DNA of 64,000 nucleotides, taken from an uncultured Clostridia bacterium. GTDB lineage: Bacteria; Bacillota; Clostridia; Christensenellales; UBA1242. Below the pieces are notes generated by a model. The model made no database searches, was not told the DNA's origin, and was given only the letters and a program-made list of their open reading frames with translations. Location: contig CAOJFR010000003.1 in assembly GCA_948434855.1 (NCBI GenBank), positions 1 through 64,000 on the forward strand, given 5' to 3'. Positions 1 to 7,005 of the stretch are shown here, in pieces. Each line of letters starts with the position of its first letter. The stretch's first letter is position 1. The position numbers and the translations under genes were made by a program.

Positions 1-2
1 AA

Positions 3-2621
3 TTTAGAACTATTATGAAAGACTACAGAATAGGTTTCATTTACGAAGCCTTTAAGAGCAGTGTTTCAGTAACCATAGGTGGAACACCAGTAACCTTAGA
101 TAGTACCTATCACTATGGAGCAAAGATAGTAATAAGAGCCACCCAAAAAGTAGGAAGAGACATAACAGAGTTTAAGGTAAAGGTAGGAACTGGAGAAACC
201 CAAGACATATTAACAGAAGCATATCGCCATGAAGAGAACGGACAGGTATACTATGAATATGAACTAGATGGAAATGGAGACCTTTCAATTATATATTCAG
301 AAGCCGCATCAGAATATTCAATAGGAACTATCCCATCTCAAGTAACAGTAACCAGAAACGGACATACGCTAAGTAGCAATGAAGCAATTTATTATGGTGA
401 TCAGCTAAGCATAAGCTATACAGAAACAGAAGGCTACCATAAGGATACCTTTAGTGTAGACGGAGCAGAGTTTGCTGGTGGAGTATGGATTGTTAAGGGA
501 GACCTTAGCATTGAATACACAGAAGCTATAAACCAATATGAAGTAAAATTCTATTCAGAAGATAAACAAGTGCTACTCGGCAGCCAGATAATAAATTATG
601 GATCAGCAGCAGACATTAATATAGTGGCAGTTCCAGAAAAAGAAGTGGAAGGATATAACGTAAGCTTCGCAGGCTGGACAGATGCAAACGGTAACCCAGT
701 AAATTTAAATAACATAACAGATAACATAAATGTATATGCAAGCTATAGACAAGAGCTAAAGAGCTATACAATAGCCATACCAGATGGAGTTAGTGTAAAC
801 GGAAAGACAGGAAGCATAATAGTAAACCATTTTGAAACAATAACAGTGTCTTATGCAGAAACAGTAATAAGAGAAACAGGAAACACGAAAGAGGAGAATG
901 GATATAACTACACAGAGAAAGAGACAATAACAAACAGTCTTAGTGTGAATGGAACAATAGTGAGAAGTGGATATGCTCAAAGTGTAAGTGGAGACATAAC
1001 ATTAAATTTAACCAGCAGTTCAGAGAAGAGCTGGGAGAAAGGCAACAGAATAGAATACTCAGTAGGAAACATTCCAAGTGGAGTAATGGTAAGACGTGGA
1101 AATGAAACCCTAAACAGCGATTCAGTAATCTATTGGGGCGATGAACTAACCTTTACTTACACAGAAACTTCAACAAGACTCACAGGAAACACAAAACAAG
1201 AGAGTGGCTATAACTGGTCAGAGAGGGAAACAATAAAAAGCACGTTATCTGTAAACGGAACAAACATGGCAAGTGGTTATAGTATAAGTGTAACGGAAAA
1301 TATAACATTAAATTTAAGCAGTTCTTCCACAAAGACATGGGAACAAGGAACAAAGATAGAGTATAGGTTAGGAGCAGTTCCAAGTGGAGTAACAGTAAAA
1401 AGAAATGGAACAACACTATCTAGCAATAGCATAATTTATTGGGGAGATGAATTAACATTCACCTATTCAGAAAGCACAACAAGGTACACTGGCAACACAA
1501 AACAAGAAGCGGGTTATAATTATTCTGAAAAAGAGACAATAGCTAGAAGCTTAATTGTTAACGGAACAACAATGTCTAATGGTTCAAAATACACAGCCTA
1601 TGGCGATGTAACTTTAACATTAAATACCAACACAAATACCAGTTGGGAAAAGGGCACAAGAATAGAATATAGGTTAGGAGCAATCCCAAGCGGAGTAACA
1701 GTAAAAAGAAATGGAACAACACTATCTAGCAACAGCACGATTTACTGGGGAGATAACTTAACATTCACCTACACAGAATCATCAACTAGGCTCACAGGCA
1801 ACACAAAACAAGAGTTAGGATATAACTACTTGGAGAGAGAAAATATCACAAACACACTTTCTGTTAATGATACAATACAAAGAAGTGGTGGGAATATAAT
1901 CGTTACAGAAAACATATCGTTAAGGCTAAATTCAGACTCAATCAAAACTTGGGAAAAGGGTTCAATAATAGAATATAGCATTGGAATAATTCCAAGTGGA
2001 GTAACAGTAAAGAGAAGTGGAGCAACTCTTTCAAACCATGCAACAATATATTATGGAGATAGTTTAACTTTCACTTACACGGATCCACAAACAAGTTACA
2101 CGGGAAAAACAAAAGTAGAAGAAGGTTATAATTACAAAGAAAAACAAACAATAACCTATTCTTTAACTGCAAATCAGTCAAGTGTGTCATCTGGCGGAAG
2201 TTTCAGTGTAACGGGAGATGTAACATTAAACTTAACTTCATCAACAACCTCAGAATGGGAAAGGGGAAGTAGAGTTTCATATAGTGTAGGTAAAATCCCA
2301 TCAGGCATAATTGTTTATAGAAATGGCGTAGCTTTAAGCGACTATGCAACAATATACTATGGAGAAGAATTATCTATAGAATTTAAGTCAATGATTTTGA
2401 TAACTATTCAAAATCAAGAAGGTAGCAGCACTAGTTTTGCAACTCTAAAAATTAATGGTAAAGATGTAAATATTTTTTCAGCAGAACTAAATAGAACAGA
2501 AGAATCACGATATCCTGTAGATGGAAATGCAGCTACTAAGGTGAATTATTATGCTAACTATAAATTCACGGTAACTGAAAGCGTTTCAATTTCATATTCA
2601 ATTGAAGATATTTGGCGTTAA
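3..2621 (+). CDS. Tandem-repeat surface-type protein, 5' partial
   Basis: The frame is open to the left edge of the window. The first ATG (position 15) has no Shine-Dalgarno sequence and is not followed by a signal peptide, so the gene probably starts upstream. Residues about 175-250 resemble an InlB B-type (Listeria-Bacteroides) repeat, with strand-rich sequence and an AGWTDANGN turn. From about residue 345 to 800 a module of 100-103 residues is repeated tandemly, each opening with IEY-x-x-G-x-IPSG-V-x-V-x-R-x-G and containing IYWGD-x-L-TFTYTE and TGNTKQE-x-GYNY. The last copy is partial. There is no C-terminal membrane segment or LPXTG motif. Adhesin or matrix-type surface exposure is inferred from repeat style only. 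The gene is rich in ATA and AGA codons, more so than the genes that follow. A bidirectional terminator closes it. Confidence 0.7.
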   Translation, partial: FRTIMKDYRIGFIYEAFKSSVSVTIGGTPVTLDSTYHYGAKIVIRATQKVGRDITEFKVKVGTGETQDILTEAYRHEENGQVYYEYELDGNGDLSIIYSEAASEYSIGTIPSQVTVTRNGHTLSSNEAIYYGDQLSISYTETEGYHKDTFSVDGAEFAGGVWIVKGDLSIEYTEAINQYEVKFYSEDKQVLLGSQIINYGSAADINIVAVPEKEVEGYNVSFAGWTDANGNPVNLNNITDNINVYASYRQELKSYTIAIPDGVSVNGKTGSIIVNHFETITVSYAETVIRETGNTKEENGYNYTEKETITNSLSVNGTIVRSGYAQSVSGDITLNLTSSSEKSWEKGNRIEYSVGNIPSGVMVRRGNETLNSDSVIYWGDELTFTYTETSTRLTGNTKQESGYNWSERETIKSTLSVNGTNMASGYSISVTENITLNLSSSSTKTWEQGTKIEYRLGAVPSGVTVKRNGTTLSSNSIIYWGDELTFTYSESTTRYTGNTKQEAGYNYSEKETIARSLIVNGTTMSNGSKYTAYGDVTLTLNTNTNTSWEKGTRIEYRLGAIPSGVTVKRNGTTLSSNSTIYWGDNLTFTYTESSTRLTGNTKQELGYNYLERENITNTLSVNDTIQRSGGNIIVTENISLRLNSDSIKTWEKGSIIEYSIGIIPSGVTVKRSGATLSNHATIYYGDSLTFTYTDPQTSYTGKTKVEEGYNYKEKQTITYSLTANQSSVSSGGSFSVTGDVTLNLTSSTTSEWERGSRVSYSVGKIPSGIIVYRNGVALSDYATIYYGEELSIEFKSMILITIQNQEGSSTSFATLKINGKDVNIFSAELNRTEESRYPVDGNAATKVNYYANYKFTVTESVSISYSIEDIWR
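1045..2360 (+). repeat. Tandem ~300-bp coding repeats
   Basis: Four and a half in-frame copies lie within the surface-type gene. Starts of the IEY-x-x-G-x-IPSG unit fall near 1051, 1360, 1660, 1969 and 2275, giving spacings of about 300-309 bases. The two middle copies are nearly identical in DNA over their first half, which suggests recent duplication or gene conversion. Confidence 0.75.
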
Positions 2622-2632
2622 TTTTATACAAA

Positions 2633-2662
2633 AAAACACTGCTATTAGAGCAGTGTTTTTTA
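2633..2662. terminator. Bidirectional intrinsic terminator
   Basis: An 11-bp stem (AAAACACTGCT with AGCAGTGTTTT) around a 5-base loop has an A-run on one side and a T-run on the other. It sits between the convergent repeat-protein gene and the TSCPD gene and can serve both. Confidence 0.85.
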
Positions 2663-2666
2663 ATTA

Positions 2667-2912
2667 TTAATGCTTTTCTTTATATTCTTTAAGTGCCTTT
2701 GCAAGCTGGTCTGGACAAGACGTGCCATTTCTACACTGAATGCCTTCAAGAATAGAAATCACTTCATCGACACTTCTGCCAATGCAAAGTTTTGCAACGC
2801 CCTGAGTGTTTCCCATGCAGCCCCCATTAAAGTTTACTGCAGTAACAATGTTGTTCTTAACTTCAAAGTCAATGCTTCTTGAGCAGGTTCCAAAAGTTTT
2901 ATAAGTTTCCAT
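2667..2912 (-). CDS. TSCPD domain protein (TIGR03905-like)
   Basis: An 81-residue protein with five cysteines ending in the signature NGTSCPDQLAKAL. This fits the small stand-alone TSCPD family, known mainly from Clostridia and related to a cysteine-rich segment of some ribonucleotide reductases; its biochemical role is not established. The cysteine pattern (one early, GGC, KLC, QC, SC) suggests metal binding, which is inference. A TTG further upstream would add five residues, but the ATG at 2912 has AAGGAG eight bases before it and is preferred. The start lies just beyond the stop of the upstream DUF4364 gene, so the two are probably co-transcribed. Confidence 0.8.
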   Translation of the reverse strand: METYKTFGTCSRSIDFEVKNNIVTAVNFNGGCMGNTQGVAKLCIGRSVDEVISILEGIQCRNGTSCPDQLAKALKEYKEKH

Positions 2913-2913
2913 A

Positions 2914-3432
2914 TTATTCTCCTTCAATTAAAATTTTATAAATTGCCGAATAAACAGAACTTGCTTCACTGTTCCATTTGTTAAAAACAGTTTTAGCCTC
3001 TGCACGATTCGCAACATTTAACTTAAGTTCAAGTTTAGATCCAGTTGGATCAATAATTTTCAGATTCACAGTATATGTTTCATCTTTGTTTTTATAATAA
3101 TCTCTAAAATATTCTTGATTTCTCTTATATGATTGGCGATTTTTCTTAATATAGCTGCTAATATCATTTCTGGTTGACACAGGCACTTTTGTAAAAAAAT
3201 AGTTTAAACAATCTCTGCCTTCTTGAGTAATTTTATAATATCCAGTTCCTGAACCGCTGCACAGCACAATAAACCCCGCATCAACAAGCTCTGGCAAAAT
3301 CTGTGTTAAGGTCATATAAGAAAGCCAGTTGTTTTGACTGCAACACATTTCAATCAAAGTGTCGCTTGTCACGGGGATTTCCATTTGGTCAAAAACATAT
3401 AACAGAATAAGTTTGCTTACTGTTGTATCCAT
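2914..3432 (-). CDS. DUF4364 family winged-helix protein
   Basis: A 172-residue protein whose N-terminal 75 residues read as a winged-helix DNA-binding fold (SKLILLYVFDQMEIPVTSD, then LTQILPELVDAGFI and a YYKITQEG wing). A basic middle and a strand-rich C-terminus (YTVNLKIIDPTGSKLELKLNV) follow. This matches DUF4364, a Clostridia family thought to be transcriptional regulators; targets are unknown. The start at 3432 is the first ATG. A -10 box, TATACT preceded by TG-A, ends only nine bases upstream, leaving no room for a ribosome site, so the message is probably nearly leaderless. It forms a two-gene unit with the TSCPD gene. Confidence 0.75.
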   Translation of the reverse strand: MDTTVSKLILLYVFDQMEIPVTSDTLIEMCCSQNNWLSYMTLTQILPELVDAGFIVLCSGSGTGYYKITQEGRDCLNYFFTKVPVSTRNDISSYIKKNRQSYKRNQEYFRDYYKNKDETYTVNLKIIDPTGSKLELKLNVANRAEAKTVFNKWNSEASSVYSAIYKILIEGE

Positions 3433-3441
3433 AATAAGCAA

Positions 3442-3450
3442 AGTATATCA
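3442..3450 (-). promoter_or_regulatory. Extended -10 for DUF4364, close to the start codon
   Basis: On the minus strand TGATATACT ends nine bases before ATG 3432. No good -35 is seen at 17 bp, so recognition would rest on the extended -10 element. Confidence 0.5.
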
Positions 3451-3527
3451 TAAACTAAAAAAAAAATAAATAGTTTATACTGATTTTTGGCAAATTTTAA
3501 ATTTTTAGCGAATAAACCCTAAACAAG

Positions 3528-3556
3528 TTGAAAACTAAACTTAATTTTGATATATT
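3528..3556 (+). promoter_or_regulatory. Promoter for hypothetical gene pair
   Basis: TTGAAA (3528-3533), 17 bp, TATATT (3551-3556). The leader to ATG 3574 would be about 11 bases with only a weak AGG. Confidence 0.5.
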
Positions 3557-3573
3557 AATAATAGGTAAGTATT

Positions 3574-4299
3574 ATGGAAAAAGATTTAAATAATAATTTA
3601 AATGAATTTATATATAGCATTGACAATCTTTGCTCGTCAAAGTTTTTAATGCTAAACTCGTCTGTTTCAGCTTTGCTTCAGGCTATTGCAAACACAGAAT
3701 GTGTTTATAATGTTATAGCAGAGAGCATGGTTAATTTTGATTTTGAAAATGAATGGAAAACCGCTGCAACCGAAAATTCACTTATTCTCCCTCAAGAAAG
3801 TTTAAAAAAAATAGCTTTCATATTTTGCATATTGTCTAATATTGATGATAAAAATTTAGACATAGTTGCATTGCTTAAGCACTATTTTTCAGACGATGAA
3901 GTCATAACGCCTTATGAGCGTTTTTGCAAGAAAATTATTTTAGAGTTTAAAGATGAAATTTTAAATCAACTTGGAATGTCATATAACAGCGAACAAGCTG
4001 AAGATATTGCAGAGAAGAGTGAACAGGATATTACAGAAGTTTATCAACTCTTATATAATGCTGTTAGACTATTAAATGATAAAGTGATGAATGCAAATAA
4101 AATTAGGCTTGTGGGGCTTTCAAGAGAAGACCTTGTTGCAATAATTTCAAGCTATGAACTTGCAATCAGAAATAATCACTCAGAATATTTTTATGCTTTT
4201 GCCACCACAATAAAAAGTGCAACACGCAAGGCGAGAGATTTAAAAAAGATTGTAGGTGATATAAATATGTATTCAACAATAATCATTAAAAGAGGTTAA
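3574..4299 (+). CDS. Hypothetical helical protein
   Basis: 241 residues, not recognised. The sequence is predicted almost wholly helical and soluble, with no signal peptide or membrane segment. Its middle is acidic (SDDEVITPYERF, then SEQAEDIAEKSEQDITEVYQLL) and its C-terminal third is basic (KSATRKARDLKKIVG). It is followed after two bases by another small helical gene, with AGAGG as that gene's ribosome site, so the two form an operon and their products may act together. The upstream promoter is recognisable. No function is proposed. Confidence 0.6.
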   Translation: MEKDLNNNLNEFIYSIDNLCSSKFLMLNSSVSALLQAIANTECVYNVIAESMVNFDFENEWKTAATENSLILPQESLKKIAFIFCILSNIDDKNLDIVALLKHYFSDDEVITPYERFCKKIILEFKDEILNQLGMSYNSEQAEDIAEKSEQDITEVYQLLYNAVRLLNDKVMNANKIRLVGLSREDLVAIISSYELAIRNNHSEYFYAFATTIKSATRKARDLKKIVGDINMYSTIIIKRG

Positions 4300-4301
4300 T
4301 T

Positions 4302-4697
4302 ATGATTGATTTAGAGCAATTTAAAGAGCTTGATCCGATTGAAGTTTCAGATGAGAAAATGAAATATTTTTCTGAAGAGCTTTTAAAAATGCATGATGAG
4401 TTAACAGATGCTTGGGCAGAAGAGCTTAAAACACTTGAAACGGAAGAATTTGACCCATACTCTTTTTTTGGTGAAAGAAAAATAAAAAAGCTTGCAAAAA
4501 AGCATGCTCCAAAAATTGCGGAAGTTGATATGCTTTTGGATGTTATTGATGATGAAATGCAAAAAAGAGAAAAGTTTAAGGATGAACAGCGATATGTTGA
4601 TGGCGGAAATATAACCACATCTGAGCTTAGCGGAGAAGAGTTTTTGAAGGAAGAACAGAAAAAAACTGAAAGAATCCGCCGCAAATATGAAGATTAA
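4302..4697 (+). CDS. Hypothetical acidic coiled-coil protein
   Basis: 131 residues, highly charged, rich in Glu and Lys, with heptad-like helices at about 20-45 and 85-131. No signal, membrane segment or cysteine cluster. Not recognised. It starts two bases after the stop of the preceding helical protein and has an AGAGG ribosome site inside that stop region, so it is translationally linked to it. The distal end is followed by the tRNA-Glu promoter with no clear terminator between. Confidence 0.55.
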   Translation: MIDLEQFKELDPIEVSDEKMKYFSEELLKMHDELTDAWAEELKTLETEEFDPYSFFGERKIKKLAKKHAPKIAEVDMLLDVIDDEMQKREKFKDEQRYVDGGNITTSELSGEEFLKEEQKKTERIRRKYED

Positions 4698-4725
4698 AAA
4701 ACTGAAATAAATTTTAATTAAGTAG

Positions 4726-4754
4726 TTGCAAAATGGTGTTAGCTATGATATAAT
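4726..4754 (+). promoter_or_regulatory. tRNA-Glu promoter
   Basis: TTGCAA (4726-4731), 17 bp, TATAAT (4749-4754) with an upstream TG giving an extended -10. Expected start near 4761, about 11 bases before the mature tRNA. Confidence 0.75.
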
Positions 4755-4771
4755 CATTATGTTAAAAATAT

Positions 4772-4846
4772 GGCATCATAGTCTAGCGGTTAGGACGCCC
4801 GCCTCTCACGCGGGAAACCGGAGTTCGATTCTCCGTGGTGCTACCA
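4772..4846 (+). tRNA. tRNA-Glu(CTC)
   Basis: A full cloverleaf can be drawn. The acceptor stem GGCATCA pairs with TGGTGCT (first pair G-U). The D arm contains AGCGGTTAGGAC. The anticodon stem CCCGC/GCGGG encloses the loop CTCTCAC with anticodon CTC, which reads GAG. The T arm is CGGAG-TTCGATT-CTCCG, and the 3' CCA is encoded. This is the CTC isoacceptor; most bacteria rely on TTC, which would be encoded elsewhere. A terminator follows. The last 21 bases plus that terminator are duplicated 183 bp downstream. Confidence 0.93.
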
Positions 4847-4908
4847 AAAAAAAGCTCGTAAAGGAGTCGCAAAATAAAACCAGCAATCTTCGCTGGTTTT
4901 TTATTTTT
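4826..4908 (+). repeat. Direct repeat copy 1: tRNA 3' end plus terminator
   Basis: Starts inside the T loop of tRNA-Glu (CGATTCTCCG...) and runs through CCA and the following hairpin terminator. It is nearly identical to 5009-5090, with a few substitutions in the spacer. The two copies are 183 bp apart start to start. Confidence 0.85.
4876..4908 (+). terminator. tRNA-Glu terminator
   Basis: AAAACCAGC, 7-base loop, GCTGGTTTT, then a T-rich tail: a 9-bp stem directly downstream of the tRNA. Confidence 0.85.
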
Positions 4909-5008
4909 CTCCTCAATGCCTCGCTTTTAAAATAGCATCAACTGCGAAGAGAAACATTTGTGACGCTCGCAAAAATTTGTGCTCGCTATTCCGTCGCAAA
5001 GCTCCTTA
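4909..5008. other. Non-coding segment between the tRNA-end repeats
   Basis: About 100 bases with no plausible gene. It contains GC-richer stretches than the surroundings (GTGACGCTCGC, GTGCTCGCTATTCCGTCGC). It may be what is left of an inserted element or part of a local duplication. Confidence 0.45.
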
Positions 5009-5090
5009 CGATTCTCCGTGGTGCTACCAGAAAAAGCTCATAAAAAAGTCGCAAAATAAAACCAGCAATCTTCGCTGGTTTTTTATTTTT
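5009..5090 (+). repeat. Direct repeat copy 2: orphan tRNA 3' end plus terminator
   Basis: Repeats the last 21 bases of tRNA-Glu including CCA, then the same spacer and the same hairpin, but without the rest of a tRNA. Such a pair is the footprint expected from site-specific integration at a tRNA 3' end (attL/attR) or from a tandem duplication. Confidence 0.8.
5058..5090 (+). terminator. Duplicate intrinsic terminator
   Basis: Same AAAACCAGC/GCTGGTTTT stem and T-tail as the hairpin behind the intact tRNA. It now isolates the methyltransferase operon from upstream transcription. Confidence 0.8.
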
Positions 5091-5179
5091 ACTAAAAACC
5101 AAAGCTAAAATGTTATCATTTTCAAATTATAAAAAGTTAAATCTAATAAATAATTTTATTATGAAATCAATTTTGCCTA

Positions 5180-5188
5180 TGCTATAAT
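5180..5188 (+). promoter_or_regulatory. Extended -10 for the methyltransferase operon
   Basis: TGC-TATAAT (TATAAT at 5183-5188) lies about 48 bases before ATG 5236. The -35 is poor (TTATGA, about 18 bp upstream). Confidence 0.5.
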
Positions 5189-5235
5189 TAGATTATAATA
5201 AAACTTTAGGCAAATAATTAAAATGAGAGAGAAAT

Positions 5236-5904
5236 ATGGTTGAGTCAAAAGAATGGAATTGGAAAATTGTTAGAGGAAAAGAGAAAAAGAAATGGTTGTC
5301 TCCATCAGTTGAGTCATATTATTTAATTGACAGGTGGAAATCTCAGGGCAAGAAAATATACTTAGACCTTGGTTGTGGACTCGGCAGACACACAATTATG
5401 TTTGCTAAGCATGGATTTAAAACTCTTGCGTTTGACCTGAGCGAAGTTTCAATAGAAAAGACAAAAGCCTATGCAGCAGAAGAGAGGGTTAAGGTTGAGT
5501 TTGCCCTTGGAGATATGCTTGCATTGCCTTATAAAGATGAAAGTATTGACTGCATCTATGCAAAAGATGTTGTTTCTCACACAGACACAGAAGGCGTGAA
5601 AAAAATTATCAGTGAGCTTTTTAGAATACTCAAAAAGGGCGGAGAATTATATCTCACATTGTGTTCAAGGGAAACTTGGTGTTTTGCTCAAACAGACTGG
5701 CCTCTTATAGACGAAAACACAAAACTAAAAATGCAAGAAGGTCCAGAATATCAGGTTCCACATTTTTATGTTGATTATGAATTAATAAAGCGACTATTTT
5801 CTGAGTTTGAAATCATTGAAGTTAGTCAAATTGAAGAGTTTACAGAAAATAATAAGAGCTTATACACTTCAAAAAAATATCATGTTTTGGTTAAAAAAAC
5901 TTAG
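5236..5904 (+). CDS. Class I SAM-dependent methyltransferase
   Basis: 222 residues. Rossmann-type S-adenosylmethionine motifs are in order: motif I DLGCGLGRH at 44-52, the acidic end of strand 2 (FDLSEVS) near 71, GDMLALPY near 93-100, and the DCIYAKDVVSHT strand-4 region near 106-117. The later ILKKGGELYLTLCS is typical of Methyltransf_11/25 enzymes, which modify small molecules, lipids or proteins; the substrate cannot be told. The length is that of a stand-alone domain. The start has a GAGAGAG ribosome site. The next gene begins nine bases after the stop, so the two form an operon. Confidence 0.85.
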   Translation: MVESKEWNWKIVRGKEKKKWLSPSVESYYLIDRWKSQGKKIYLDLGCGLGRHTIMFAKHGFKTLAFDLSEVSIEKTKAYAAEERVKVEFALGDMLALPYKDESIDCIYAKDVVSHTDTEGVKKIISELFRILKKGGELYLTLCSRETWCFAQTDWPLIDENTKLKMQEGPEYQVPHFYVDYELIKRLFSEFEIIEVSQIEEFTENNKSLYTSKKYHVLVKKT

Positions 5905-5913
5905 GAGAAAAAA

Positions 5914-6414
5914 ATGGAAGGCATTTATAAAGAAAGCTTAAAAAAACAAGATACTAAGGGCAAATATATATTTTGGGATATAGATGGAACACTTGCTGCA
6001 TATAGATATAATGGTCATGTTGGAGATCCTGATGGAACCAATAATGGTATGAGTTTATCTGAAATAAATCAGGGCATATTTTTAAATAGAAAACCATCTC
6101 GCTTTATGCAAAATGTTGTTAAAACTGCGGGTGCAAAACAAAACATTATCATGAGCCATGCTCAAAACGATAGAGAAATTAAAGATAAAACGCTGTGGGT
6201 TGAAAGGCATTATCCAATGATGTCAGAAAAATTAATAACTTATGAAAATATTCCAAAATATGAAACTATTATAAAATTCTGCAATGAAAATAAAATAGAT
6301 TTAAAAGATGTTATTTTTGTTGATGATGTGCTTCGCATCTTAAGAGAGACCGAAAGACATGGCATTCCGTCATATCATATTTCAAGTTTTCTAGATTGGG
6401 AATATGAAGATTAA
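5914..6414 (+). CDS. HAD-like phosphatase family protein
   Basis: 166 residues. The N-terminal WDIDGTLA (Asp22 and Asp24) is the HAD-superfamily nucleophile motif I. The segment NIIMSHAQ near residue 87 is in the position of motif II, and VIFVDDVLRIL near 137 is the motif IV acidic pair. There is no large cap domain, so it is a small phosphatase-like enzyme; the substrate is unknown. It has a good AGGAG site and follows the methyltransferase by nine bases. A terminator at 6444 closes the operon. Confidence 0.75.
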   Translation: MEGIYKESLKKQDTKGKYIFWDIDGTLAAYRYNGHVGDPDGTNNGMSLSEINQGIFLNRKPSRFMQNVVKTAGAKQNIIMSHAQNDREIKDKTLWVERHYPMMSEKLITYENIPKYETIIKFCNENKIDLKDVIFVDDVLRILRETERHGIPSYHISSFLDWEYED

Positions 6415-6443
6415 ACTAAAATAAAACTAAATTTATGCAATTT

Positions 6444-6473
6444 AAAACACCACTAAATTAGTGGTGTTTTTTA
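6444..6473. terminator. Bidirectional intrinsic terminator
   Basis: The stem CACCACT/AGTGGTG is extended by four A-T pairs on both sides around a 5-base loop. It lies between convergent genes; its right end overlaps the stop codon of the membrane protein on the minus strand. Confidence 0.85.
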
Positions 6474-6902
6474 AATAAGCGTAAATGCCCAGCCAATTAT
6501 TGGGCCAACAAATATTGCAATATAAATAAAGGTTAACCAAGGTTGATAATCAACATAAAATTCTTTAAAACTAAGGCTCCAAGGATGCTTAATTAAAACC
6601 CAGCCAACAAGGTCAAACACAATGCAAATGCCTGCCCAGATTCCACCAGTGATAAGTGCTTCAGAGATAGTTGGGTTTGCCAAACCTCTCATATAAAGCC
6701 AACCAAAAAGAGAGAATAAAATAATGTTATATAGTGGGTGCCAAGGCTTTGTTTTTTCATATCCTTCGCCCATACCAGGACCTTCTTTCATAGATTTCAT
6801 GTGCAAAGCAACAATGTTAAAAATAGTGTGCAGCATTCCAATTAGCGTAACAATAATATAGCTCACCCAAAACCAAAGCATACTCATTCCAAAATTTTGC
6901 AT
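6471..6902 (-). CDS. Four-helix integral membrane protein, unknown
   Basis: 143 residues with four hydrophobic helices: about 5-30, 58-75, 82-105 and 120-142. Between helices 3 and 4 lies HPWSLSFKEFYVDYQPW, and a KPWHPLYN segment precedes helix 2. I do not recognise the family and give no function. An upstream-extended frame reaches 7025, but the ATG at 6902 has AAGGAG about ten bases before it and the extra N-terminus would overlap the divergent gene's promoter, so the short form is chosen. Confidence 0.65.
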   Translation of the reverse strand: MQNFGMSMLWFWVSYIIVTLIGMLHTIFNIVALHMKSMKEGPGMGEGYEKTKPWHPLYNIILFSLFGWLYMRGLANPTISEALITGGIWAGICIVFDLVGWVLIKHPWSLSFKEFYVDYQPWLTFIYIAIFVGPIIGWAFTLI

Positions 6903-6991
6903 AAAAATTCTCCTTACAAAACAATTATATTTTGTTAAAAATGCTAAGTCAACTATAAGATATAAAATTATTTTTATTTTCAAAACTTTGT

Positions 6992-6999
6992 GATATAAT
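6992..6999 (+). promoter_or_regulatory. Extended -10 immediately before pnuC-GNAT
   Basis: TG-A-TATAAT, with TATAAT at 6994-6999, ends six bases before ATG 7006. Transcription would begin at about the start codon, giving a leaderless mRNA. Confidence 0.6.
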
Positions 7000-7005
7000 T
7001 GGCTT

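Noticed and set aside
1180..1416. Minus-strand open frame inside the repeat-protein gene
   Set aside because: Leucine/phenylalanine-rich shadow of the A-rich coding strand with no ribosome site; the plus-strand repeats explain the sequence.
4909..5090. Second tRNA gene
   Set aside because: Only the last 21 bases of a tRNA are present at 5009-5029; no D arm or anticodon arm upstream.
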